Assembly: GCA_964349095.1 (NCBI GenBank)
Contig: CAYGFD010000008.1
Span: forward strand, 1-22,032
Length of the DNA stretch: 22,032 bases
Source of the DNA: UBA10001 sp964349095
Lineage (GTDB): Bacteria > Patescibacteriota > Patescibacteriia > Veblenbacterales > UBA10138
Reading direction: 5' to 3'
The translations under genes were made by a program, and so were the position numbers. Below are positions 1-5,823 of the stretch, one piece after another; position 1 is the first letter of the stretch; every line of letters begins with the position of its first letter. The notes beneath the pieces are model-generated. The model ran no database searches. It had not been told where the DNA came from and was given only the letters and a program-made list of their open reading frames with translations.

Positions 1-2
1 AT

Positions 3-608
3 ATTAAAATAGTAAAGAACGGTCGCTTGGATAAATACACTTTAGGTGACCCTATAACTACAACTACTGGCTTAAGCGCCGCTGATTTTATCAAAGCTCC
101 AACACTTTATCGCTTAGTTAAAGTTGAAGGTAACTCAGCCGTATACTTGATTACTCCCGATGGTAAAAAGAAGGTTGTAGTTGCTGCCGGTGTATTTCAC
201 CGCTTTGGCTGGGAATTTAGAGACGTAGAAATAATCACCCAAGCTGAGCTAGACACCTACACGACTGATACAACAATCACCGACAACACTGTCTTCGATG
301 AAGAAGTCGAAGTTAAAGGCACTCACGATCGTCAAGAACGAGAAAGTTTGTCCAAACGCCTAGAACTTCAAGGTAAAGATATCGTCCGTCGTCGATTGGT
401 GAAAGCGATTGGCAGTGCCGATGTTTATGTAATAGATGGCCAAGGCCGTAAGCATTTAATAACATCAGAAACAGCAGCCAATAAATTTAATATGAACCTC
501 CATGATATTACCGAGGTAACACAGGAAGAGTTAGATGCCTTCCCTACCGGCACTCCCATTACTGAAACCAACAGCCCAATTAACTTAGGTGAAAAAGTAG
601 AAGACTAA
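3..608 (+). CDS. Surface/cell-wall repeat protein, C-terminal part (5' end outside window)
   Basis: The frame is open to the window edge, so this is the 3' part of a longer gene; the TTG at 27 lies inside a repeat and is unlikely to be the start. The protein carries at least two full copies and the tail of a third of a repeat of about 60-90 residues. Each copy runs RLVK, then a VYLI or VYVI strand, a G-K/R turn, a Phe-containing helix, an I-T-x-x-E-L-D segment and a T-x-x-P-I-T end (for example LDAFPTGTPIT). Repeats of this shape are common in secreted proteins of CPR bacteria, so an extracellular or wall-associated role is inferred. No signal peptide or membrane segment is visible in this part and the C-terminus is acidic (GEKVED). 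It ends before a shared terminator and is convergent with the next gene. Function is unknown. Confidence 0.75.
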   Translation: MKIVKNGRLDKYTLGDPITTTTGLSAADFIKAPTLYRLVKVEGNSAVYLITPDGKKKVVVAAGVFHRFGWEFRDVEIITQAELDTYTTDTTITDNTVFDEEVEVKGTHDRQERESLSKRLELQGKDIVRRRLVKAIGSADVYVIDGQGRKHLITSETAANKFNMNLHDITEVTQEELDAFPTGTPITETNSPINLGEKVED

Positions 609-624
609 AACTGAAATAATAAAA

Positions 625-653
625 AAAAGCCCGTTCGTTGACACGGGCTTTTT
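625..653. terminator. Bidirectional intrinsic terminator
   Basis: A 10-bp stem (AAAAGCCCGT at 625-634 with ACGGGCTTTT at 643-652) has an 8-nt loop. A T-run follows on the + strand and a run of A precedes it, which is the T-run read on the - strand. It lies between two convergent genes and can end both. Confidence 0.85.
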
Positions 654-657
654 GCTA

Positions 658-1041
658 TCAATGGTGCGCATGGGCTTCACCACCTTTACTACGGGCTTTG
701 TTTTCAGAAACGAGTGCCCAGGTTACCAAAATAATTATCTCCATGGAGTAAACATACAAATTTCCTCCAAAAGAAATGATTAAAAAGGCAACGGCCAGCG
801 CGGCGGTGATCATCCACGCAAACGTGGAGAAGAGTGCTAATAGCGCAGAAACAAAATTGGTGTCCATTTCTTTAATGGATTTGAGTACCCAGTTCCAAAA
901 AATAAGTCCGGGCACTGACAAACCAATAATTATCACCAGCGCTATGATCACCGATAATATGGCGGAATTGTGGGACTTAAATCTGTTAAAAAAAGTATCA
1001 ACCAACTTTTCCGTTCGGCTTTCCTTATGAACGTGAGCCAC
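658..1041 (-). CDS. Small membrane protein with three predicted TM helices, unknown function
   Basis: 127 residues starting at GTG (1039-1041), with a purine-rich AGAAAGGG stretch just upstream that may act as a ribosome binding site. A basic soluble N-terminus (about 1-25) precedes three hydrophobic stretches at roughly 28-52, 63-85 and 88-111. The tail is His-rich (AHAHH) and the N-terminus begins MAHVHKE, so both ends carry histidines that might bind metal; this is speculation. I recognise no family. The gene is transcribed divergently from the pterin dehydratase gene, has its own -10/-35 set, and ends in TGA at a shared terminator. The reading frame is convincing because of its hydrophobic pattern, promoter and terminator. 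Confidence 0.7.
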   Translation of the reverse strand: MAHVHKESRTEKLVDTFFNRFKSHNSAILSVIIALVIIIGLSVPGLIFWNWVLKSIKEMDTNFVSALLALFSTFAWMITAALAVAFLIISFGGNLYVYSMEIIILVTWALVSENKARSKGGEAHAHH

Positions 1042-1083
1042 GTTTTTCCCTTTCTAAATGTGCGAACTGTTATTTTAATAAAT

Positions 1084-1113
1084 TATTATACACCTTTTTA
1101 AAGGTTTTGTCAA
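1084..1113 (-). promoter_or_regulatory. Promoter for the small membrane protein gene
   Basis: On the - strand TTGACA (1108-1113) is followed after 18 nt by TATAAT (1084-1089). The spacer contains the inverted repeat ACCTTT-TT-AAAGGT (1092-1105). The -35 overlaps that of the divergent gene. Confidence 0.65.
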
Positions 1114-1133
1114 TGCTAACAAGCTGATATAAT
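1107..1133 (+). promoter_or_regulatory. Promoter of the pterin dehydratase gene (leaderless type)
   Basis: TGATATAAT is an extended -10 (TATAAT at 1128-1133) lying exactly 6 nt before the ATG at 1140, with TTGTCA at 1107-1112 as a -35 at a short 15-nt spacing. Transcription would begin at or beside the start codon. Confidence 0.65.
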
Positions 1134-1139
1134 ACATTC

Positions 1140-1463
1140 ATGAACTTACACGAAAAAAAATGCGTACCCTGTGAAGGCGGAACCCAACCTTTATCAGTAG
1201 AAAAGGTTGGTGAATACCTACCATTATTAAAAAACCAATGGTCGGTTTTAGAAAATAAAAAAATACTACACGAATTTACATTTGAAACATTTACCTCTGC
1301 TATAACGTTTGTTAATAAAGTAGCGGCCATTGCGGAAACCGAAGGACACCATCCCGATATTCATATTCATTACAATAAAGTTGTTATCGAATTATGGACA
1401 CATGCAATAAATGGGCTTTCCGAAAACGACTTTATTGTGGCGGCTAAAATTGAAAAAATATAA
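1140..1463 (+). CDS. Pterin-4a-carbinolamine dehydratase (4a-hydroxytetrahydrobiopterin dehydratase family)
   Basis: 107 residues, the normal length for this family. The N-terminal KKCVPCEGG-x-x-PL block and the signature EGHHPDIHIHYNKV followed by ELWTHA are diagnostic. His70, His71 and His88 match the three active-site histidines. The family dehydrates 4a-hydroxy-tetrahydropterin to quinonoid dihydropterin (EC 4.2.1.96), normally recycling the cofactor of aromatic amino-acid hydroxylases; some members act in other pterin chemistry or as transcriptional co-activators. No hydroxylase or pterin synthesis gene is in the window, so the substrate here is unknown. The ATG at 1140 is chosen because a TATAAT ends 6 nt upstream and the N-terminal motif starts directly after it; there is no SD sequence. 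Confidence 0.9.
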   Translation: MNLHEKKCVPCEGGTQPLSVEKVGEYLPLLKNQWSVLENKKILHEFTFETFTSAITFVNKVAAIAETEGHHPDIHIHYNKVVIELWTHAINGLSENDFIVAAKIEKI

Positions 1464-1493
1464 AGCACGCTGATTGATTTATCATTATTTATC

Positions 1494-1502
1494 TGCTATA
1501 TT
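1494..1502 (+). promoter_or_regulatory. Extended -10 promoter of the DUF5671-like gene
   Basis: TGCTATATT (TG at 1494-1495, hexamer 1497-1502) lies 8 nt before the ATG at 1511. It supports that ATG over the TTG at 1502, which would sit inside the -10 box. Confidence 0.5.
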
Positions 1503-1510
1503 TGACCCAT

Positions 1511-2005
1511 ATGGAACACCCAAACGAAGCAATAAAACCAAGAACATCTCCTAAAGATTTCTTTATTCATTTACTTTCAATTCTATCGCTGTATTTTAGC
1601 GCCGTTTCTTTCCTGGTGTTAATTTTCCAATACATTAATTTATTAATACCGGACGTTTTAACTGACAATGTTTATTCAGAAGCGAGCTACTTAGGAAGCC
1701 TGCGCTGGTCGCTGGCATCATTAATAATTGTTTTTCCAGTTTATATCACCACTAATTGGTTCTTAAATAAGTCTTACGGCCAGACCCCAGAAAAAAGATT
1801 GCTACGCATTAGACGATGGTTGGTTTATTTCACTTTATTTGCCACCGCCCTTATTATTATCGGCGACTTGGTAATGCTTCTTTACACCTTCCTTAATGGA
1901 GAAATAACCATGCGTTTTGTTTTGAAAATCATAAGTGTATTCTTTGTCGCTGGTAGTATATTCACTTATTATTTCTGGGATCTAAAACTTCATCAGACCG
2001 AATAA
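1511..2005 (+). CDS. DUF5671-like integral membrane protein
   Basis: 164 residues from the ATG at 1511. It has four hydrophobic helices (roughly residues 17-45, 65-90, 105-130 and 135-158) and the features I associate with DUF5671: SPKDFF at the start, FQYINLLIPD after the first helix, RWSLASLIIVFPVY in the second, a PEKRLLRIRRWLVYFTLF junction and a short YYFWDL end. Function is unknown; such proteins are frequent in CPR genomes. It is followed after only 2 nt by a membrane-anchored protein and then a cupredoxin, so the three are probably one transcript and may work together at the cell membrane. No SD sequence is present; a -10 box lies 8 nt upstream, so the mRNA is probably leaderless. Confidence 0.8.
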   Translation: MEHPNEAIKPRTSPKDFFIHLLSILSLYFSAVSFLVLIFQYINLLIPDVLTDNVYSEASYLGSLRWSLASLIIVFPVYITTNWFLNKSYGQTPEKRLLRIRRWLVYFTLFATALIIIGDLVMLLYTFLNGEITMRFVLKIISVFFVAGSIFTYYFWDLKLHQTE

Positions 2006-2007
2006 AT

Positions 2008-2466
2008 ATGAAATATTTTTCTTACACCATTATTGCCATCGTGCTGGCCGCCATCATCACTGGTTTTTTCTTTGTTCAGTCCCCAGCGCAAGTTCGTTTA
2101 TTAAGACTCGATGATCAACGAGTTTATGATCTAGAAAATATTCAATGGAAAATTATCGAGTACTGGCAAAGCAAAGATGAGTTACCGGTAAGCCTCGACC
2201 TGCTAGTTAATAATATAGACGGCTATCAACCACCAGTTGATCCAGTAACTGGAAATTCCTACGCCTACAAAGTTACCGAGCCATTAAGTTTTGAATTATG
2301 CGCGACTTTTAATTTGGCATCCATAAAGGGTGGGGCCACACAACCGACACCAGTATACCGCGATTATGGTTATGACTATGGAAACTGGCAACACTCAGCT
2401 GGTGAACAATGTTTTACGAGAACGATAGATCCAGAAATATACAAAACCAATAAACTAATTAAATAA
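2008..2466 (+). CDS. Membrane-anchored protein of unknown function, next to the DUF5671-like gene
   Basis: 152 residues. One N-terminal hydrophobic helix (about 3-24) acts as an anchor or uncleaved signal, leaving an outward-facing domain. That domain holds a helix (RLLRLDDQRVYDLENIQWKI) and a short DPVTGNSYAYKV turn followed by FELCATF, resembling the extracellular part of pseudopilin-like proteins, although no prepilin peptidase site is present. Two cysteines (in ELCATF and EQCFTR) could form a disulphide. The ATG is 2 nt after the stop of the upstream gene, so the two are co-transcribed and probably translationally coupled. I cannot name a family beyond this pairing. Confidence 0.7.
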   Translation: MKYFSYTIIAIVLAAIITGFFFVQSPAQVRLLRLDDQRVYDLENIQWKIIEYWQSKDELPVSLDLLVNNIDGYQPPVDPVTGNSYAYKVTEPLSFELCATFNLASIKGGATQPTPVYRDYGYDYGNWQHSAGEQCFTRTIDPEIYKTNKLIK

Positions 2467-2487
2467 TTTAACTATTAATTATCGCTT

Positions 2488-2997
2488 ATGAATAATAAAG
2501 CTATTTTTTATGTAATCGGGGCAATTATAATAATTGGCGGCGGAATATACTTTTACCAAATGCCAGCCAGCGCTCCGGCTGTTAATAACGAAGCTGCAAA
2601 CAATACTACGCCAACCAATAACATGCCTGTGCCTGATGTGAATATTAATGATGTGATTGTTAATGAGGAGCCAGCTGCACCAATAAATAACGATACACCA
2701 ACCGTAAATCTTAACACACCTAAAATCCAGACTTTCAACGTCTCAGCTAGTAATTTTACTTTCTCTCTAAAAGAAATGCGCGTTAAAAAAGGTGACACTG
2801 TTAAGGTTGTGTTTACAAACACCAGTGGATTTCATGACTGGGTAATTGATGAATTCAAGACTAGGACACCACAGATAAGCGCCGGTCAAACTTCAACCGT
2901 AGAATTCGTCGCTAACAAAACCGGAACTTTTGAATATTACTGCAGTGTCGGTAGCCACCGTGCAATGGGTATGAAAGGTAATTTAATAGTAGAGTAA
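2488..2997 (+). CDS. Membrane-anchored cupredoxin-domain protein (plastocyanin-like)
   Basis: 169 residues: an N-terminal hydrophobic anchor (about 5-23), a low-complexity linker rich in Asn, Pro, Thr and Ala (about 26-78), then one cupredoxin domain (80-169). Type-1 copper ligands are all present: His116 in GFHDW, Cys152, His157 and Met162, the last three with plastocyanin spacing C-x4-H-x4-M. The core strands VKKGDTVKVVFTN and GTFEYYC fit the fold. The domain would face outside the membrane and bind one copper ion, for electron transfer or copper handling; no redox partner such as an oxidase is encoded nearby. It sits 21 nt after the previous gene and ends just before a strong terminator, closing this cluster. 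Upstream AT-rich sequence shows no SD. Confidence 0.88.
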   Translation: MNNKAIFYVIGAIIIIGGGIYFYQMPASAPAVNNEAANNTTPTNNMPVPDVNINDVIVNEEPAAPINNDTPTVNLNTPKIQTFNVSASNFTFSLKEMRVKKGDTVKVVFTNTSGFHDWVIDEFKTRTPQISAGQTSTVEFVANKTGTFEYYCSVGSHRAMGMKGNLIVE

Positions 2998-3004
2998 ACT
3001 GTTT

Positions 3005-3034
3005 AAAACCCCTGCCTTGAAGCAGGGGTTTTTT
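3005..3034 (+). terminator. Intrinsic terminator after the cupredoxin gene
   Basis: A perfect 11-bp stem (AAAACCCCTGC at 3005-3015 with GCAGGGGTTTT at 3022-3032), a 6-nt loop and six T residues. Ends the 1511-2997 cluster. Confidence 0.92.
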
Positions 3035-3064
3035 AATACAAAAAAATTATGTTAACATGCTATT

Positions 3065-3826
3065 ATGAATGAATTTACAAAAGCAATAAAAGCAGCGGGT
3101 GAGGCCGGTGACTTTTTAAAAAAACACTACTCCATAAATAGTCTGAGGAATTACCACATTAAGCATAAGTCACAAATCGTTACACCGGCGGATAAAGGGG
3201 CAGAAAAAATAATTTTAAATATTTTAAAAAAAACCCCTTACCCAATTCTTTCTGAGGAGAAAGGTTGGGTTGGAAAATCATCCACCACTGCCTGGATTGT
3301 CGACCCACTTGATGGCACAACCAACTTTACTATTGGAAGCCCAATTTTTTCCGTTTCAATTGCTTTAGTTAAAGATCGCCAACCAGTTTTAGCCGTCATT
3401 TATGCGCCAATACTAAATACGCTTTACTCTGCGCAAATAGGCAAAGGCGCTTGGCAAAATGGAAAAAAAATTCAGGTTTCTAACATATCGCAAGTTAATA
3501 AATCATTTGTCACCTATTGCTACGGGTCCCAAGGTAAAAATATGATGCGGGCGGTCGCAATAGAAAAAATCATGCGCCAAAAGGCACTGGAGGTTAGACA
3601 ACTTGGCTCAGCCTCAATAGAACTCTGTTTAGTTGCCGCTGGAAGAACTGACACTATAATTATTCCCGGAGCTCATCCTTGGGATGTCGCTGCCGGCGTA
3701 TTAATGGTAACGGAGGCTGGCGGTAAAGTGACCGACTTTAAAAATAAAAATTGGCACTTTGGGTCGCCTGATATGCTGGCTAGTAATGGTAAAATTCACC
3801 CAAGCTTACTTAAGTATGCCAAATAA
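3065..3826 (+). CDS. Inositol monophosphatase family protein
   Basis: 253 residues, normal for the family. Metal-binding motif 1 is WIVDPLDGTTNF (Asp80, Asp83, Thr85), the upstream acidic pair is Glu64-Glu65, and motif 2 is HPWDVAAG (Asp207). These bind Mg2+ and activate water to hydrolyse a phosphate monoester. Substrates across the family include inositol phosphates, fructose-1,6-bisphosphate, NADP and 3'-phosphoadenosine 5'-phosphate; sequence alone does not decide which applies here. The protein is soluble and cytoplasmic. The gene starts after a terminator and its last 11 nt overlap the start of the DUF167 gene, so the two form a small coupled unit. An AT-rich TATGTT/TATTAT region precedes the ATG but I could not assign one clear promoter. 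Confidence 0.9.
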   Translation: MNEFTKAIKAAGEAGDFLKKHYSINSLRNYHIKHKSQIVTPADKGAEKIILNILKKTPYPILSEEKGWVGKSSTTAWIVDPLDGTTNFTIGSPIFSVSIALVKDRQPVLAVIYAPILNTLYSAQIGKGAWQNGKKIQVSNISQVNKSFVTYCYGSQGKNMMRAVAIEKIMRQKALEVRQLGSASIELCLVAAGRTDTIIIPGAHPWDVAAGVLMVTEAGGKVTDFKNKNWHFGSPDMLASNGKIHPSLLKYAK

Positions 3827-4055
3827 ACTTATCAGCATTAAAGTTAAAACAGGAGCCAAGCAAAGCGCGGTTAAAGAAAACGAAGATGGCAGTTTAAAAG
3901 TAAGTGTTACTGCTAAACCAGTAAAAGGGGCGGCAAATGATGAGTTACTTAAAATACTAGCCTATTATTTAAAAATCCCTCGGTCTAATATATCCATCAA
4001 AAGTGGTTTAACAAGTAAAAATAAAATTGTCTCTTTAGAAACAGACAATTATTGA
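3816..4055 (+). CDS. DUF167 / YggU family protein
   Basis: 79 residues from the ATG at 3816, which overlaps the end of the upstream phosphatase gene by 11 nt. An upstream in-frame start at 3759 would add 19 residues with no family similarity. The conserved block is VKTGAKQSAVKENEDGSLKVSVTAKPVKGAANDELLKIL... ISIKSGLTSKNKIV; the KPVKGAAN core and the SG-x-TSKNK strand are the hallmarks of the family. Structures show a small alpha/beta domain; the function is unknown, with nucleic-acid binding proposed. It ends in TGA and the -35 box of the tRNA-Gly promoter overlaps that stop codon. Confidence 0.85.
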   Translation: MPNKLISIKVKTGAKQSAVKENEDGSLKVSVTAKPVKGAANDELLKILAYYLKIPRSNISIKSGLTSKNKIVSLETDNY

Positions 4056-4079
4056 CCGAAAATTATTTTTTGGTATACT
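4052..4079 (+). promoter_or_regulatory. tRNA-Gly promoter
   Basis: TTGACC (4052-4057), 16-nt spacer, TATACT (4074-4079), ending 15 nt before the tRNA. The -35 overlaps the preceding stop codon. Confidence 0.7.
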
Positions 4080-4094
4080 AATACAGCATATTTT

Positions 4095-4169
4095 GCGGGT
4101 GTCGTATAACGGCTATTATGCAACCTTGCCAAGGTTGAGAAGGCGGTTCGATTCCGCTCACCCGCTCCA
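4095..4169 (+). tRNA. tRNA-Gly (anticodon GCC)
   Basis: The 75-nt cloverleaf has acceptor GCGGGTG (4095-4101) pairing with CACCCGC (4159-4165), anticodon stem CAACC/GGTTG around loop TTGCCAA with GCC at 4128-4130, and T-arm GCGG-TTCGATT-CCGC. The CCA end is encoded at 4167-4169. It has its own promoter and is followed by a terminator, so it is a stand-alone tRNA gene. Confidence 0.95.
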
Positions 4170-4172
4170 GGT

Positions 4173-4205
4173 AAAAAATACTCAATATAAAATTGGGTAT
4201 TTTTT
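4173..4205 (+). terminator. Intrinsic terminator after tRNA-Gly
   Basis: A 14-bp stem with one T-G pair (4173-4186 with 4192-4205), a 5-nt loop and six T residues at the 3' end. The stem is AT-rich but long. The -35 region of the next gene lies within its 3' arm. Confidence 0.75.
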
Positions 4206-4221
4206 ATTATAAAGGTATAAT
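4193..4221 (+). promoter_or_regulatory. Promoter of the greA-like gene (leaderless type)
   Basis: TATAAT (4216-4221) lies exactly 6 nt before the ATG at 4228. TTGGGT (4193-4198) with a 17-nt spacer is a weak -35 located inside the tRNA-Gly terminator. Confidence 0.6.
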
Positions 4222-4227
4222 TTACTT

Positions 4228-4725
4228 ATGCGCGTACCTATAAGGAAGTCTGGAAAATACACTAACCTAAAACCTGATACCCAATTAACTCAGGAAAAAT
4301 TTTTAGAGTTAAAAAAACAATTGGAAAAACTTAAAAAGATAGACCTACTAAAAACTGCGCAAGAAACTAAAAGATTAGCTGAAATGGGTGACTTATCAGA
4401 AAATGCGGCCTATTCCATTGCTAAAGGTAAACTTAGATTCATAAATCAAAAAATAATAGAGATAGAAAACCAGCTCGGTAATGCAACTATTATTAAACCA
4501 AAGAATAAATCAGTAGTAGAAATTGGGCACAAGGTGACTGTTGAATTTACCGGGGGTATGAAGACGTACCTAATTCTCGGCTCTTCAGAAATTAATCTCA
4601 AACAAAATACAATCTCTTACCTATCGCCATTGGGCGAAATGCTGTTAGGTAAAAAAGTAGGCGATATTATCCAACTTAAAACACCAAAACAAATAGTACA
4701 ATATAAAATAATCCATATTGAATAA
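4228..4725 (+). CDS. greA: GreA/GreB-family transcription elongation factor
   Basis: 165 residues, close to the usual 158. The N-terminal coiled coil (about 20-85) carries the tip motif MGDLSENAAY, whose acidic residues enter the RNA polymerase secondary channel and stimulate cleavage of backtracked RNA. The C-terminal FKBP-like domain (about 100-165) has LGSSEINLKQNTISYLSPLG and GKKVGDIIQLKTP, the polymerase-docking part. The first 18 residues are a basic extension not usual in GreA. No second Gre protein is in the window, so GreA rather than GreB is a guess based on the general pattern. The start follows a TATAAT by 6 nt with no SD, suggesting a leaderless mRNA. It is probably followed by independent transcription of the VIT gene. 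Confidence 0.88.
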   Translation: MRVPIRKSGKYTNLKPDTQLTQEKFLELKKQLEKLKKIDLLKTAQETKRLAEMGDLSENAAYSIAKGKLRFINQKIIEIENQLGNATIIKPKNKSVVEIGHKVTVEFTGGMKTYLILGSSEINLKQNTISYLSPLGEMLLGKKVGDIIQLKTPKQIVQYKIIHIE

Positions 4726-4750
4726 AATTTATCTAAATTCAAATTTACAT

Positions 4751-4756
4751 TATAAT
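4751..4756 (+). promoter_or_regulatory. -10 box of the VIT-family gene (leaderless type)
   Basis: TATAAT ends exactly 6 nt before the ATG at 4763. A convincing -35 is not visible. The spacing equals that at 1128, 4216 and 14059, which supports a functional box and this start codon. Confidence 0.55.
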
Positions 4757-4762
4757 TATCAT

Positions 4763-5533
4763 ATGGCACATAAAAGAACCCCGGTTATTCCACAATACGA
4801 AGTTGAGCGTATAAGAAAAATTCATCACGATGGCAGGGCAAAAGAAGATTTTCACAAACTTTTTGCTGGCGAATATATCGGCGATATAGTCTATGGTGCA
4901 AACGATGGTATTATTACAACTTTTGCCGTAGTTGCTGGGGTGGCTGGGGCTGGCTTAGAACCCATTATTGTATTAATTTTAGGCGCAGCTAATTTATTTG
5001 CCGATGGTTTTTCAATGGCGGCGGGAAACTATTTGGCCCGTAAATCAGAAAGAGAATATCGCAAAACTGAGCGTCAAAGAGAAGAATGGGAGATTGATAA
5101 ACTACCAGAAGAAGAAAAACAAGAGATAAGAGAAATTTATCAGGCCAAGGGTTTTACTGGGGCAGAATTAGAACGGGCAGTAGAAATAATTACTTCCAAT
5201 CGCAAAATTTGGGTTGATGAAATGATGATCGGAGAGCTGAAAATAATGGAAAGTGAAGATGGCCATCCACTTAAAAATTCATTGGCGACTTTTTGTGCTT
5301 TTGTAGTGGCTGGTGGCATACCGTTAATACCATACATATTTTTAGATACTGGCCAAAACAACTTTGGCTGGGCCATTGCGGCAACGGGAATAACATTGTT
5401 TGTTATTGGTAGTTTAAGAACATTAATTACCGGAAAAAAGTGGTGGCTCGCTGGCTTAGAAATGTTGGGTGTAGGTACGGTGGCAGCAACCGTTGCCTAC
5501 GTTGTGGGTAATTTATTAAGTCACTTGGCCTAA
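4763..5533 (+). CDS. VIT/CCC1-family membrane transporter (Fe/Mn)
   Basis: 256 residues from the ATG at 4763; a TTG at 4718 would lie inside the upstream gene and is rejected. TM1-TM2 carry the family core GDIVYGANDGIITTFAVVAG and GAANLFADGFSMAAGNYLA, whose Asp, Gly and Met residues line the metal path in the plant VIT1 structure. A charged cytoplasmic helical insert follows (about 95-160, rich in Glu, with KTERQREEWE and WVDEMMIGEL), corresponding to the metal-binding domain between TM2 and TM3. Three further TM helices end the protein. Family members export or store Fe2+ or Mn2+ using a proton gradient. With the proton-pumping pyrophosphatase encoded in this window, H+/metal exchange is plausible. 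It is likely transcribed alone from a close -10 box. Confidence 0.88.
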   Translation: MAHKRTPVIPQYEVERIRKIHHDGRAKEDFHKLFAGEYIGDIVYGANDGIITTFAVVAGVAGAGLEPIIVLILGAANLFADGFSMAAGNYLARKSEREYRKTERQREEWEIDKLPEEEKQEIREIYQAKGFTGAELERAVEIITSNRKIWVDEMMIGELKIMESEDGHPLKNSLATFCAFVVAGGIPLIPYIFLDTGQNNFGWAIAATGITLFVIGSLRTLITGKKWWLAGLEMLGVGTVAATVAYVVGNLLSHLA

Positions 5534-5602
5534 TACTTGCCAAATACAAAAGTTGATGTTATTTTATCGTAACGAATTGCTTTGTCATCTTATTAAATAT
5601 TG

Positions 5603-5714
5603 AGCCCGGATGGGTCGAGTGGTATTAAGTAACACAACTACTTGTGTTACGAACCGCGAGACGGGCGAGGTGATGTCCCCCAAGACGGGCCACCAAGCCC
5701 CGGAGGAACCATCT
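5603..5714 (+). ncRNA. Unassigned structured RNA element upstream of tRNA-Leu
   Basis: There is no open frame here, but the + strand folds compactly. An outer stem GGATGG/CCATCT (5608-5613 with 5709-5714) encloses two adjacent hairpins. Hairpin A has GTC/GAC (5614-5616 with 5660-5662), a tandem GA/GA mismatch, GTGGT/ACCGC, an ATTAA/GA internal loop and a perfect 9-bp stem (5629-5637 with 5642-5650) closed by CTAC. Hairpin B has GGGC/GCCC (5663-5666 with 5697-5700), a GA/AA mismatch, GGTG/CACC and GTCC/GGGC. An unpaired CGGAGGAA (5701-5708) follows. I do not recognise an RNA family; it lacks the SRP RNA tetraloop region and a tRNA T-arm. No clear promoter was found, and it is probably co-transcribed with tRNA-Leu. 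The fold was derived by hand. Confidence 0.5.
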
Positions 5715-5731
5715 ACATTAAAATATAATAT

Positions 5732-5818
5732 GCCCGGATGGTGGAACTGGTATACACGACAGACTTAAAATCTGTTTCCCGCAAGGGATTGAGAGTTCGA
5801 GTCTCTCTCCGGGCACCA
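5732..5818 (+). tRNA. tRNA-Leu (anticodon TAA)
   Basis: An 87-nt class II tRNA. Acceptor GCCCGGA pairs with TCCGGGC (5808-5814), anticodon stem ACAGA/TCTGT surrounds loop CTTAAAA with TAA at 5766-5768, the long variable arm is CCCGCAAGGG, and the T-arm is GAGAG-TTCGAGT-CTCTC. CCA is encoded at 5816-5818. A TATAAT at 5724-5729 is too close to be its own promoter, so it is probably cut from a longer transcript containing the upstream RNA element. Confidence 0.95.
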
Positions 5819-5823
5819 TATAA

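Noticed and set aside
776..1030. Antisense frame within the small membrane protein gene
   Set aside because: It overlaps the gene fully and lacks a promoter or family match; the opposite strand has three clear TM helices.
2553..2822. Hydrophobic-looking antisense frame within the cupredoxin gene
   Set aside because: It is the complement of the low-complexity linker; the sense frame has intact copper ligands.
4718..4762. Upstream TTG start for the VIT-family gene
   Set aside because: It lies inside the greA-like gene and before the -10 box; the ATG at 4763 has TATAAT-N6 in front of it.
5604..5630. tRNA-Ser-like or duplicated tRNA-Leu pseudogene at the left of the structured RNA
   Set aside because: The 5' end and D-arm look tRNA-like, but no T-arm or matching acceptor 3' strand follows and the central hairpin has a 4-nt loop.
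5724..5729. TATAAT as the promoter of tRNA-Leu
   Set aside because: It ends 2 nt before the mature 5' end, so transcription would begin inside the tRNA.
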